This document shows, piece by piece, positions 43,003-51,427 of a DNA stretch of 64,000 nt. Numbering within the stretch: position 1 is the stretch's first letter; the number at the start of each line of letters is the position of its first letter. Where the stretch lies: the NCBI RefSeq assembly GCF_014642875.1, contig NZ_BMJC01000001.1, forward strand, positions 1,469,335-1,533,334. Direction: 5' to 3'. The notes beneath the pieces were generated by a model. The model saw only the letters and a program-made list of their open reading frames with translations, was not told the origin of the DNA and made no database searches. Made by a program: the position numbers and the translations under genes. The stretch is from Puia dinghuensis (GTDB lineage Bacteria; Bacteroidota; Bacteroidia; Chitinophagales; Chitinophagaceae).

Positions 43003-43575
43003 TTAGTATCTAAGCAATACAGCAAACGGGTCCTGAAGTTGGGCCGTATAGTCAATTTTTCTCACCGTCGGTTTATCTACCTTCGTTGTCGTTCCGAGAA
43101 CGGCTTCAAGGCAAGCCTTATCTGTCCGACCCGTCAGGTACTCTGAGGCCAATTTGTCCTTGCTGGGCCCAATGCCAACGCTGAATTGATTCATGTCAAC
43201 CTCCAAATCGGAGGGGTGAATTTCGTCCAATACTAAGGCATATTTAGATCCAGTTACGACTATACCGTCTGGAATTGGCTCCCAATTTACACCGTCAGTT
43301 GAATACTCCTTGGCTGGCAATGGGTTTTGGTCATGGTTAGATTTCACAGCATGCATCAGAAGATAAATGGCTCCTTTTTTTTTGACTTGAGAGTAGGCAA
43401 ATGGCCTCACCTGGTTAACAGGATGACATGCTGCTCCGCCATAACCCCAAAAGGTCATCCCTGTTTTATCGAATTCTTTTTGTTTCCGGGCCAGTATTTG
43501 TTCGAATGTCTCGCCCGCATGATTTCCGACCTTCATGAATATGAATGAATCATGCTTTTGTTCATTGTTAATCAT
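43003..43575 (-). CDS. Unknown protein with FWGYGGAACHP motif (190 aa)
   Basis: The protein has KVGNHAGETFEQILARKQKE, TFWGYGGAACHPVNQVRPFA and YLLMHAVKSNHDQNPLPAKE. The conserved-looking Cys-His pair and aromatic/glycine motif suggest an enzyme, but no family is named. It overlaps the methyltransferase-like gene by 4 bp (ATGA) and is followed 2 bp later by the kinase-like gene, so the three act together. Confidence 0.55.
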   Translation of the reverse strand: MINNEQKHDSFIFMKVGNHAGETFEQILARKQKEFDKTGMTFWGYGGAACHPVNQVRPFAYSQVKKKGAIYLLMHAVKSNHDQNPLPAKEYSTDGVNWEPIPDGIVVTGSKYALVLDEIHPSDLEVDMNQFSVGIGPSKDKLASEYLTGRTDKACLEAVLGTTTKVDKPTVRKIDYTAQLQDPFAVLLRY

Positions 43576-44399
43576 AAAATTAAATTGATCATTTCGTGAT
43601 CTTTAGATGGAAGAATTCCTCCTCCCGTCAAATCTTTCACTTGTCTTATTGTTAAAGGAATATTGTCACCATAAAAGTTTTGCAGTTGGTCCGCTCGCAG
43701 CTCGGTACTGGAATATTTGGATTCATTGAAATTCAAAATTCTGAAGGAAATACAACAAGACTTTAGGCCCGGGTCATCATCTAAATGGTAACTATGAAAC
43801 ATCGGTATGAGTTCCGAAACCAAAAAACCGTTAGTTAGCATGAATTTTTGAGTATTAAATAGGACTTGGGATGTCCACTCGATTTTAGGATCATCTGCTA
43901 TAACGACCGATGCCACACTTTCTTTGCCAGTTGCCTCTATTCCCCTCATCAAGAAAGCTTCGACACTTCTACCGCTATTGCTCGCTCCAAATGGAGGATT
44001 GCTATAAAATCCATCGAAATTTTGCCAGTATTTCCTCGGGATCGGATCAAAAACATTGTAAAGCTCTGCTGATATTCTATCAGCAATACCAAAGTGCTTC
44101 GCGAAATGCTGTATGGAAAGCACTATTCGTTCATCAAAGTCGAGGATGTGGACGCTTTTCGGGCCTTTTTCGAGTATGCCCCTATGATGAAGATGTACAA
44201 GACATAATCCAATGGAATCCCCATCACCAATGAAGACGATGTTTTTGTCGTTAAAGAATCGGCCGACGTGCTCGGCTTGAAGCAACATATCGCCCGCCCG
44301 CATATAAATCTGGTCAAATTCCCGTAGAGGTTTCGGTCGGTTGATAATAACCTCAGAAATGATGTTTAGTGCCTCCCTGAGATTGATATGGCTGCTCAT
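43572..44399 (-). CDS. BpsA-like aminopropyltransferase/methyltransferase-fold protein (275 aa)
   Basis: A Rossmann-type SAM-binding fold is visible: NIVFIGDGDSIGLCLVHLHH (motif I), SVHILDFDERIV (motif II) and DGFYSNPPFGASNSG (motif IV NPPF). The combination of GDGDSIGL with a short N-terminal helical part resembles the C-terminal domain of branched-chain polyamine synthase BpsA. The NPPF motif also fits N-methyltransferases of nucleic acids. It could modify a nucleotide, polyamine or DNA. The operon joins it to a kinase-like and a glycosidase-like protein. Confidence 0.55.
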   Translation of the reverse strand: MSSHINLREALNIISEVIINRPKPLREFDQIYMRAGDMLLQAEHVGRFFNDKNIVFIGDGDSIGLCLVHLHHRGILEKGPKSVHILDFDERIVLSIQHFAKHFGIADRISAELYNVFDPIPRKYWQNFDGFYSNPPFGASNSGRSVEAFLMRGIEATGKESVASVVIADDPKIEWTSQVLFNTQKFMLTNGFLVSELIPMFHSYHLDDDPGLKSCCISFRILNFNESKYSSTELRADQLQNFYGDNIPLTIRQVKDLTGGGILPSKDHEMINLIL

Positions 44400-44401
44400 T
44401 T

Positions 44402-44809
44402 TTATAGTTTTTTTATTAAGCTCATCACTTCCGTCCCCACCTTGGGAAAGAGATAACGAAGTACAAGCATAGTCATGGAAATTATTTCCGTAAAGACAGA
44501 GACTATAAATGTGGATGCGACCCAGTGTGGTATACTGATGACATTGAACCCAATAAGAAAAAAGGCAGTGTTTATTATAAGTACCTGGAGGAAGAGGGCG
44601 ATTAGAATAGCAATCGCAAATGCCTTTCGCATTTTTCGGTCTTCAGTCTGCTGCTCCTTCCAAGCTTCAACAATTGTTCTCAGCCTGAAGCTTTTATCGT
44701 GAATCTTCTTATACTTGCCGTAAATATCCAACTGATCCGAAGTGACCGGATCTCCAATTGCCTTTACAAAATCCTGAATTTCCGTAGGTAGGTTTGGAGT
44801 TGTGCTCAT
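44402..44809 (-). CDS. Two-helix membrane protein of the operon (135 aa)
   Basis: The N-terminal ~65 residues are polar and helical; two membrane segments follow (AIAILIALFLQVLIINTAFF; STFIVSVFTEIISMTMLVL), then a short basic tail. It could be a membrane effector or anchor. It is packed 2-3 bp from its neighbours. Small two-TM proteins are frequent effectors in nucleotide-based defence operons, which is suggestive only. Confidence 0.55.
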   Translation of the reverse strand: MSTTPNLPTEIQDFVKAIGDPVTSDQLDIYGKYKKIHDKSFRLRTIVEAWKEQQTEDRKMRKAFAIAILIALFLQVLIINTAFFLIGFNVISIPHWVASTFIVSVFTEIISMTMLVLRYLFPKVGTEVMSLIKKL

Positions 44810-44812
44810 TTT

Positions 44813-45322
44813 TTAGGCTAATCGAAGCCTCTGAAGTCGATATCCCATCGCCTCTTCAGAGACGTTGAATTTTCTCGCTAAATCTGTTATGTCATTATTT
44901 CTTTGATACTCAAGTTTAACTAATTCCGATGGCATCAAAAGAGCAGCAGCAAACTGGTTTGCCTGGACCTCGGTTCTCTTAGATTGATCCCCACCCTCAG
45001 TGTCGCGGAATAAATCGACCTTTTTGTCAACAAATTCTCCGTCACTTAGTAAGTGTAGAAAATGATGACCTAGTTCGTGCGCAATGGTAAACCTCTTTCT
45101 ATAGGGCGGATCAGACTTATTTACAAGAATAGAAATATTGCTGCCTCTCTTAGCGATTAGCCCGGACAAATTATCATCCGAGAATACAGCATTATTAACC
45201 TTTATGCCGATATTGTTAGCAAGGGTGACAGGGTCAACAGGAATAGAGAATAGGCCATGATCCTTGAGAATTTGACTGGCTCTACTTTCTATTTCATTTG
45301 TATTCAAGGTCGTATTGCTCAT
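44813..45322 (-). CDS. ImmA/IrrE-type zinc metallopeptidase (169 aa)
   Basis: The HEXXH motif is HELGHHFLH, with the third ligand region EVQANQFAAALLMPSELVKL, followed by a short HTH-like tail (ARKFNVSEEAMGYRLQRL). Length and layout fit the COG2856 ImmA/IrrE family. Members cleave repressors to induce elements or stress genes. In this operon it may relieve repression or activate an effector. No cognate XRE gene is adjacent; the nearest is at 36582. Confidence 0.82.
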   Translation of the reverse strand: MSNTTLNTNEIESRASQILKDHGLFSIPVDPVTLANNIGIKVNNAVFSDDNLSGLIAKRGSNISILVNKSDPPYRKRFTIAHELGHHFLHLLSDGEFVDKKVDLFRDTEGGDQSKRTEVQANQFAAALLMPSELVKLEYQRNNDITDLARKFNVSEEAMGYRLQRLRLA

Positions 45323-45361
45323 ACAATATCCGTGTATAAAGATATAGAAATAAATCTCTAT

Positions 45362-45847
45362 TTAATAGGCTTGTGGTGAATTTTGGTAGATAGTTGAATT
45401 AGCGGTAGTATTATCTCGTTGATTTTCAATTTCTTTTGCAAATGAAACCACTTCTTCGAGGGAATGAGCAATTCTTTCAAAGACCTTGTACATGAGTTCC
45501 GGCTCTCCATCGGTAAGCAGTATAATCGTAGGTTTGCCTGCTCCCTGCATCCATCCCGCTTCTAAATGGGCTGATTTACCACAAGGGGTGACTAATACAC
45601 AAATGTCCGCTTCGAGCATGGCATTAAAGTCCGAAGTAAATCCCTTCTCAACGATCGGATGTTCTAGTGATCTCGCAAATTGCCGATGATTCCATTCCCG
45701 CCAGTTCGGGTCAACGTCAGACCAGTGGAAAGGCTTGCCATGCCCTGGATTCTTAAAATCATAAACGTCAAAACCGGTTTCTCTCAGCCGCTTTACCACA
45801 ATTTGCTGATAATCATTCCTAAAGCTGCTTGCAACATAAACTTTCAT
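45362..45847 (-). CDS. Nucleoside 2-deoxyribosyltransferase-like protein (161 aa)
   Basis: The ATG at 45847 (MKVYVASSFRND) starts directly at the first beta strand of a Rossmann-like DRT fold, so the upstream ATG at 45874 is not favoured. Features include VYVASSF, FHWSDVDPNWREWNHRQF, EADICVLVTPCGKSAHLEAG and GKPTIILL, the usual order of the family (the Glu in HLEAG is the catalytic-type residue). DRT/TIR-like enzymes cleave N-glycosidic bonds of nucleotides or NAD and occur in conflict systems. It is the first gene of the six-gene operon. Confidence 0.65.
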   Translation of the reverse strand: MKVYVASSFRNDYQQIVVKRLRETGFDVYDFKNPGHGKPFHWSDVDPNWREWNHRQFARSLEHPIVEKGFTSDFNAMLEADICVLVTPCGKSAHLEAGWMQGAGKPTIILLTDGEPELMYKVFERIAHSLEEVVSFAKEIENQRDNTTANSTIYQNSPQAY

Positions 45848-46109
45848 GGCATCTAGAAAATTAGTGAACCTCAAAATTATGTACCAAGTCAGCGACTTGT
45901 TGCCTTGTTAATGAATATTGGTTATATGTTTCCTTATTGACACCCATCTAATGGTTATTAACGGGATATCCACACTCAAATATACTAAATATATTAGTTT
46001 AATTTTAGTAAATTATTTAGCTCGGATTTATTTAGGTCAGTCAGTCGGCCATTCATTGATCTTTAGCCCCCTCCGGAATCACCGAGCACCGCCGAAGGCG
46101 AGCGGAGGC

Positions 46110-46126
46110 AATCCCGCCCTCTCCGC
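46110..46126 (+). repeat. Internal att-like copy of the tRNA-Ser 3' end
   Basis: AATCCCGCCCTCTCCGC differs from the tRNA end at one of 17 bases and has the same orientation. It splits the island in two and marks a probable junction between serially inserted elements. A hairpin (CCTCCG...CGGAGG) lies just before it. Confidence 0.65.
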
Positions 46127-46135
46127 AGTATGTAT

Positions 46136-46170
46136 CCGCAATTATTTGTTACACAAATGGTTGCGGTTTT
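46136..46170 (+). terminator. Intrinsic terminator after the internal att copy
   Basis: CCGCAA pairs with TTGCGG and ATTTGT with ACAAAT (3-nt loop), followed by TTTT. It stands 10 bp after the att copy, as expected if an element once restored a terminator to the tRNA gene. Confidence 0.7.
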
Positions 46171-46236
46171 GTATTTTGCGTGGGGAGTGAACAAGGGAAC
46201 GACTTTACAAAGAATGCTATCAGCAAGGGGATTTGC

Positions 46237-47001
46237 TCATTTATACCTTACATACGGTATGTGGTTATCCGTGTTTAGACTATAATCACCCGCCTTAACC
46301 TGTACAACTACTTTGCTTCTTTCGTGGCCCCAGGCATTCGAAATGTAATGGATATGCGGACCTTGACCAAGTTCCTTACCGTTAACGCCGTTCATGGTAT
46401 AAATGAAGCAGTGCCATAGGGAGCCTTTGTCAAGGATTCTTGCTGCCACAAAACCGCGCTGAAGTATCCCGTTTTTAATCTGCGATTTGTTCAAAGAAGT
46501 GTCACCCCAAATTCTGGTAGAGCCGTCTTCTTCAACCATTGCAGCAGCCGGGAATTCTTCCGCATTAAGGCCGGTTGGTAATTTTTCACCGGTGTACATG
46601 CTCAAAGTATATTTATGATCCAGATATGCGCGGTATATAAACGCCTGTAACACGCTGGAGGTAAGGCCGTCGGATGCAGCAATTTTGTTTATCTCAGCGA
46701 GTTGTCGCTTTTTTTTATTTAAAGACAACAGTTTAAATAGTTCTTCGGGTACAAATAAACTCATTACTTCATCATAATGCTGTTCGAATTGCCGAAGTCC
46801 TTCTTCCTGGCCGTGTTTGAAATTGACCTCAGGGTCCGAGGATTCAGGGTATCTTGGATGCTTAATTCCTTTTAAGGCCATTTGGACACTGCTGTTCACG
46901 TATATTTCGCGAACTTTCTCAATCGGATTCACATATTCGTAATCTCCATTTTTTAAAACAATGACAGAGCCCTTTTCGGTAGGAATAGACATGACCTGCA
47001 T
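46237..47001 (-). CDS. Hypothetical protein (254 aa)
   Basis: A soluble protein with a helical middle (EVMSLFVPEELFKLLSLNKK) and a beta-rich C-terminus (GFVAARILDKGSLWHCFIYT; GPHIHYISNAWGHERSKVVV). An alternative start is ATG 46992. It is read with the 286-aa gene 18 bp upstream, probably as an operon. No family is recognised. Position beside the att site suggests cargo. Confidence 0.55.
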   Translation of the reverse strand: MQVMSIPTEKGSVIVLKNGDYEYVNPIEKVREIYVNSSVQMALKGIKHPRYPESSDPEVNFKHGQEEGLRQFEQHYDEVMSLFVPEELFKLLSLNKKKRQLAEINKIAASDGLTSSVLQAFIYRAYLDHKYTLSMYTGEKLPTGLNAEEFPAAAMVEEDGSTRIWGDTSLNKSQIKNGILQRGFVAARILDKGSLWHCFIYTMNGVNGKELGQGPHIHYISNAWGHERSKVVVQVKAGDYSLNTDNHIPYVRYK

Positions 47002-47019
47002 AAGTTCGATATTAGTTTA

Positions 47020-47880
47020 TTATTGCACTTTGCGTTTCATCTTCACAAAGGTATTAATCGTGTTCAAAAGACTATAAAATACCCATTCTAATTGTTCCTC
47101 ATTGTTAATTCGCCTGGTGGATAGCTTATTGTGCCGAATACTGAAGTTGTTAACTATATTGAAAAATATTTCAGTATCTCCTTCGAACATTCCATCCAAT
47201 TCTTTTCTTAAGGGCTCAAGAACAAACGCCAAGGCTTCACATGCCGACCTCTTACTTTCAAAGTTGGTAGGTTCATCAAAAAATGCCTTTCTCGCCTGCT
47301 CGATCGAAGCATCACTAGTGGGATCACCTGTCGATATCTCTTGACTTACCAAGCCAAACATTGGCATCTTAGGGAGCCCTTTTTCAACCTCTTCTTTACC
47401 TATCTTGGTTAACTTTAGGCCATGATATGTACCCGCACCGTGAAATTCCTGTCTAATCTCAACCCAATACTCGGCCTTTAAGAATTCTACGATTCTTTCA
47501 AATTCATTGGGAGTCGCATAGGCAATGGTACTCACTAACCTAGCGTTAAGATCGAACGATTTGAATTCCTTTCCACCATCGTCATAGAGATATTTTAGAA
47601 AATGCCTCGCCTTCGCCTCAAATGCATAAGGTATATTTTGTTGCAAGATGTTGTTGACAATGTTTGTGGTAATCATCTCAGCGGGTTCATTTTTTATTTT
47701 TTTGTTTCTATAAATTCCAGCCAAAATATATTTTTGATCTTGCGGTAAGCCGTGTGCTGCATTATATCCTTGGCTTGAGAAGCAGACGGTTCCTGTTTCT
47801 GGCGTATCATAGCAAAACGCATCTTGGTCGCCGAGCAATCTCTCGGACACCCTCCTTCCAGTTAAAAAGCACTCTACCAT
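47020..47880 (-). CDS. Hypothetical protein with HEPN/Abi-like C-terminus (286 aa)
   Basis: The N-terminal ~185 residues are unrecognised, with a winged-helix-like segment (ATPNEFERIVEFLKAEYWVE). The C-terminal ~100 residues are helical (FESKRSACEALAFVLEPLRK; EIFFNIVNNFSIRHNKLST) and resemble HEPN-type abortive-infection domains, with R and H close together in SIRHNK. With the 254-aa gene it may form a two-gene defence or toxin system. This is inference. Confidence 0.5.
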   Translation of the reverse strand: MVECFLTGRRVSERLLGDQDAFCYDTPETGTVCFSSQGYNAAHGLPQDQKYILAGIYRNKKIKNEPAEMITTNIVNNILQQNIPYAFEAKARHFLKYLYDDGGKEFKSFDLNARLVSTIAYATPNEFERIVEFLKAEYWVEIRQEFHGAGTYHGLKLTKIGKEEVEKGLPKMPMFGLVSQEISTGDPTSDASIEQARKAFFDEPTNFESKRSACEALAFVLEPLRKELDGMFEGDTEIFFNIVNNFSIRHNKLSTRRINNEEQLEWVFYSLLNTINTFVKMKRKVQ

Positions 47881-48283
47881 AGTGAAATGTCATTTTTGGG
47901 TTCATTCGAAGTTAAATAAAATTAAAAATATCTTTTAATCATTAATTCCTTCCGATCGAATTCATCTCCCGATACAAACTAGCCGTAGCCCTTTTTGCTG
48001 ACCGCTTTTGTTTATCTCAAGAGTATCGTGGTCAAGAAATGATACCAAAAGAACAGACCCCATGCCAGGGGCCTGCCTGAAAAATAATACTTCTCTCGTA
48101 CATCAAGCTGTAGACCCGAATTCCTGCACTTCACACTGGACCGAGAAAAGAGGGGACCTCACCTAAAGTGATATATGCATTAAAAAATGGAATTAAAATA
48201 GAGAATTGAGCGAAGCGGATCTTACAAACGATATTAAATTAAATTAATTGATTTAATTCTAGCTTCCCACAAAATCTGAAGGA
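47881..48283. other. Intergenic region, no gene seen
   Basis: The 403 bp are AT-rich at both ends. A short minus-strand open stretch (ASLYREMNSIGRN, then stop near 47938) has no start and may be the tail of a decayed gene. Nothing else is supportable. Confidence 0.35.
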
Positions 48284-48871
48284 TTAATTTGCTCCGTGGG
48301 TCTGTTTCGAGGAGCTTGTAGCATTAAACTCCAAAGGGCCGATCATTCGTTCAGCCTCGCCGTAAGCGGTGATTAAATTATTAATTGACGTTTCTGAGGT
48401 GTCTTTGCTTGATTCATAATTCATCATCGCTTTATTTAAGTAACGGTAGGCATCTCGAATGTCGTTAGACTTTTTCCCAAGGTTAAATGCTGACAACCAT
48501 GAAAATATGCAAGCGGCCGCTACAGAACAAAACTTTACAGTTCTCTTCTTTTTTTCGTCACCTACACTGGAAGCTACATATATTGACATGGTAATAGCAG
48601 ACAGGCCAAGAAATGCGAAAAGACCTTGATAAAATATGGCCATTTGGTCCCATATTCTTAATGATCTTTCCATTTCTTTTATTGCTAAAATGGGGTTGTG
48701 ATAATTGCTTGTTGTAGATATCTGCCTGGCAGAATTTAAAGCAACGATACTCAATATAACTAAAAAGGAAAGTAACAGTCCTATTATTAAATATGGAATG
48801 TAGTCCTTTTTACTTTTTTTGCTTTTATTGATTTCAATATCCGGGTTTATTGCGGTTGTTTCTGTAACCAT
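48284..48871 (-). CDS. Membrane protein (195 aa), possibly SLATT-like
   Basis: Three hydrophobic segments are visible (YLIIGLLLSFLVILSIVAL; FYQGLFAFLGLSAITMSIYV; CSVAAACIFSWLSAFNLG), followed by a helical soluble tail (SNDIRDAYRYLNKAMMNYES). The arrangement loosely recalls SLATT-type membrane effectors of nucleotide-signalling conflict systems. It stands alone with its own promoter region. The resemblance is weak. Confidence 0.5.
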   Translation of the reverse strand: MVTETTAINPDIEINKSKKSKKDYIPYLIIGLLLSFLVILSIVALNSARQISTTSNYHNPILAIKEMERSLRIWDQMAIFYQGLFAFLGLSAITMSIYVASSVGDEKKKRTVKFCSVAAACIFSWLSAFNLGKKSNDIRDAYRYLNKAMMNYESSKDTSETSINNLITAYGEAERMIGPLEFNATSSSKQTHGAN

Positions 48872-49057
48872 TTATTCCGCCTTTTTATATTGATAGGAAC
48901 CCAATGTAACTATTGTTATACATAGTAACAACAGTCAAAACACCCATTTTATTGACAGCAAATTCAGGGAGTTATAGTATTTGACTCAGGCAGACTAAAA
49001 ATATTTTAGAAAGTCATTGATTTTCAACAGGTCTTTAACAAAAATGTTCGAAAGTTG

Positions 49058-49072
49058 TCCCCTCCAGTCCGC
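49058..49072 (+). repeat. Possible further tRNA-3'-end-like scar
   Basis: TCCCCTCCAGTCCGC, preceded by GTTCGAAAGT (T-loop-like), resembles a tRNA 3' end. With TTG in front it matches attR at 14 of 18 positions. It is followed by a terminator and then the tyrosine integrase. It might be the end of a different tRNA or a diverged att site. Confidence 0.4.
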
Positions 49073-49095
49073 TAAGATTATTTTCAAACCTGATT

Positions 49096-49138
49096 AAGGG
49101 CTCGTAAGACGCTGGTTCTACGGGCCCTTTTGAATTTT
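49096..49138 (+). terminator. Intrinsic terminator before the tyrosine integrase
   Basis: AAGGGCTCGTA pairs with TACGGGCCCTT (one T-G pair, 12-nt loop), followed by TTGAATTTTT. It stands 23 bp after the tRNA-end-like sequence, the same order as at the other junctions. Confidence 0.7.
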
Positions 49139-49321
49139 TCCACTACAAGTTGATCCAAAGGAATTCAAGGTTCATGGTGCCTGATTCGGTGCCCCCTTCC
49201 GCACCTCAACTTTGAGGCACCGAATCGCCCGAAAGGCCCACCCGGCCAGCGATTCCCAACGATCAACCGCTTTTGGTGACGGACGTAAAAACCGATTCGC
49301 AAACCAAAAAAACAGTGGAAA

Positions 49322-50584
49322 ATGGAACATCGCATCAGCATCCTCTTTTACGCCAGAAAATCCAAAAAGAACAGTGATGGCCTGGCACCCGTCTACATCC
49401 GGATCACCGTCAACGGTCACAGGCTGGAACAAAGTGTTCAAAGACTCGTCGACCCATTGCAATGGTCAGCCGCTGCCGGGCGGTTGAAAGGAAACACCAA
49501 CCAGGTGCGCCAGCTGAATCTCTACCTCGACACCCTATCGGCCAAAGTTCTGCAAATGGAGCGCGACTTGGTGATGGATGGCGTCGCCGTCAATTTTTCA
49601 AATTTCCGGGAAAAATGGCTTGGAGTGACGGAGCCGGCCCGAATGCTCTTGGACGTATTCCAGCAGCATAACGACCAGATGGCCGCGCTGATCCGGGCGG
49701 GCAAGGATTTTTGCCCGGCAACACTAGATCGCTACAATACCTGTCGCGACCATGTTCGGTCGTTTATTCAATGGAAATACAGAACGGCCGACATCGACAT
49801 AAATCGGCTGGATTATGATTTTGTCGCCGATCTGGAGTTTTGGCTGAAAACCCTTCGGAACTGCGCCCATAACACGACCCTTAAATATATCAGCAACCTC
49901 AAAAAAATCGTGAACAGCTGCATCCGAAAGGGCTGGCTGACGAGAGACCCTTTCGCTGGATTCAAGCGGACCAAGCAGGAGGTGGAGCGAGAGGCCTTGA
50001 CCGAAATTGAGTTGGAAAGGATAAATGCCAAGTCGTTCCCGACGGATCGGTTAAATTTCGTCAAAGACATTTTCCTATTCAGTTGTTATACTGGGCTGGC
50101 TTACGCCGATGTGAAGAAACTGCGGCGTTCTGAGATCGGTCTCGGAGTCGACGGAAATTATTGGATATTCACCCATCGGCAGAAGACAGACACGCCATCC
50201 CGGGTTCCCTTACTTCCCCCGGCTCGGGCGATTATTGAAAAATATAGAGACTTTCCCATATGTTGCGATTCCGGCAACGTCCTGCCAGTTTTGAGTAATC
50301 AGAAGATGAACGCCTATTTGAAAGAAATCGCCGATGTCTGCGGAATTGCCCGAAACCTGACTTTTCATATAGCCCGCCACACTTTCGCTACGACCGTCAC
50401 TTTAAGCAATGGCGTCCCTATTGAGTCAGTTAGTAAGATGCTGGGGCATCGGAACCTTAAGACGACCCAACATTACGCCCGCGTTCTTGATCGGAAGCTA
50501 AGCGACGACATGCGCGCCTTGCAAACAAAATTTAACACAGAAAATCTTTCCCAATCTGCTTCGCACTCTGATATGACGGCTTAA
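49322..50584 (+). CDS. Tyrosine recombinase/integrase (Bacteroidota type, 420 aa)
   Basis: An N-terminal arm-binding domain (ISILFYARKSKKNSDGLAPV), a SAM-like core-binding domain (about 105-210) and a catalytic domain. The catalytic residues fit R...H-x-x-R...H...Y: SCYTGLAYADVKKL, HIARHTFATTV, MLGHRNLKTTQHYAR. The protein is complete. It probably mobilises the segment between 49058 and 57405. Its partner HTH gene starts 31 bp downstream on the same strand. Confidence 0.92.
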   Translation: MEHRISILFYARKSKKNSDGLAPVYIRITVNGHRLEQSVQRLVDPLQWSAAAGRLKGNTNQVRQLNLYLDTLSAKVLQMERDLVMDGVAVNFSNFREKWLGVTEPARMLLDVFQQHNDQMAALIRAGKDFCPATLDRYNTCRDHVRSFIQWKYRTADIDINRLDYDFVADLEFWLKTLRNCAHNTTLKYISNLKKIVNSCIRKGWLTRDPFAGFKRTKQEVEREALTEIELERINAKSFPTDRLNFVKDIFLFSCYTGLAYADVKKLRRSEIGLGVDGNYWIFTHRQKTDTPSRVPLLPPARAIIEKYRDFPICCDSGNVLPVLSNQKMNAYLKEIADVCGIARNLTFHIARHTFATTVTLSNGVPIESVSKMLGHRNLKTTQHYARVLDRKLSDDMRALQTKFNTENLSQSASHSDMTA

Positions 50585-50615
50585 TTCGATAGTACATTAA
50601 CCCAAAACGAAAAAA

Positions 50616-50930
50616 ATGGGCAAACTACTCTACCTCGTGGAAAACGACCAAAAGCCAGCTCCCGGGCAACTCGTCACGATAAAGGATCTGGAAGAATTCC
50701 GGACGAAAATGTTAATGGACATTAAAACCATGTTCGAGGCGCACATGAATAGGACGGTCAAACGGTGGCTGAAATCCCATGAGGTCAGGAAGATGCTGGG
50801 TATCTCCGCCGGGGCCTTGCAGACGCTCCGAAATAATGGGAAGATACCATTTACCAAGGTGGGCGGTCTGATCTATTATGATGCGGCTGAGATCAATCAA
50901 ATCTTGACAGAGCACAAAAAGGCGTCTTGA
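50616..50930 (+). CDS. HTH_17-type excisionase-like DNA-binding protein (104 aa)
   Basis: A helical N-terminus (about 20-45) is followed by an excisionase-like winged helix (KSHEVRKMLGISAGALQTLR; NNGKIPFTKVGGLIYYDAAE), common next to Bacteroidota tyrosine integrases. It may control excision or gene expression of that element. The distance from the integrase (31 bp) suggests one transcript. Confidence 0.75.
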   Translation: MGKLLYLVENDQKPAPGQLVTIKDLEEFRTKMLMDIKTMFEAHMNRTVKRWLKSHEVRKMLGISAGALQTLRNNGKIPFTKVGGLIYYDAAEINQILTEHKKAS

Positions 50931-51028
50931 AAAAGGTTACGCGTTGGGGGTCTCAGAGGCTCATGCCCCAAGCTGTCTTCGCGGCTCGCTATTTTTGCGA
51001 GCCGCGAAAAGGTAGTATTAGTAGGGAG

Positions 51029-51427
51029 TTACTTTCTATGCATTCTCCGCCTCCAGATACTCAAATCAACGGTGGTGTCAGCAAAATTGTCATGGTACAA
51101 TATCTTTCGTCCATTCGTATAAACATAGAAAGTAAAGTGCGTGACAAAAGACATTCCGTAGTCCTCCCCAACCACTACCCAATAATAAGGATGCCCTTTA
51201 TCAGGATCTCCGTATATTAAGGGGAAGAGGTGTCTTTTCCCTTTTGTCTCGCGCCTGACATACAAATTAGCTTCCTTTATTTCCGGCAATTTCATAATTG
51301 TATCCATTGCGAAGTCTTCAGTTATGACACGTTTGAGGCTGGGATGCTCGATCCTGGCGTTTTGAGCATTTCCACAAACCGAAATAACTGATAGAACTAA
51401 TCCGGATATTATTGATTTGTTCAACAT
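51029..51427 (-). CDS. Secreted small hypothetical protein (132 aa)
   Basis: A signal peptide (SIISGLVLSVISVCGNAQ) precedes a small domain with DTIMKLPEIKEANLYVRRET and HPYYWVVVGEDYGMSFVTHF. The second segment resembles short periplasmic proteins found widely in Bacteroidota, with the strand pattern of a cystatin-like or NTF2-like fold. It lies alone between the integrase pair and a repeat-rich region. The function is unknown. Confidence 0.6.
   Translation of the reverse strand: MLNKSIISGLVLSVISVCGNAQNARIEHPSLKRVITEDFAMDTIMKLPEIKEANLYVRRETKGKRHLFPLIYGDPDKGHPYYWVVVGEDYGMSFVTHFTFYVYTNGRKILYHDNFADTTVDLSIWRRRMHRK

Larger units (their letters stand above)
15697..46126. mobile_element. Integrated element A: prophage-like module plus cargo
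   Basis: The 30.4-kb segment is bounded by the tRNA-Ser 3' end and a 16/17 copy of it. It opens with a large serine integrase at the tRNA edge, then replication-type proteins (15.6-24.5 kb), a block of small membrane and beta-rich proteins (24.5-35.4 kb), small HTH regulators (34.6-36.8 kb) and AT-richer cargo (36.9-45.9 kb). I find no terminase, portal, tail, relaxase, coupling protein or T4SS gene, so it is neither an ordinary tailed prophage nor a typical ICE. The right limit is uncertain: the true virus-like element may end near 37 kb with later cargo added. Confidence 0.6.
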
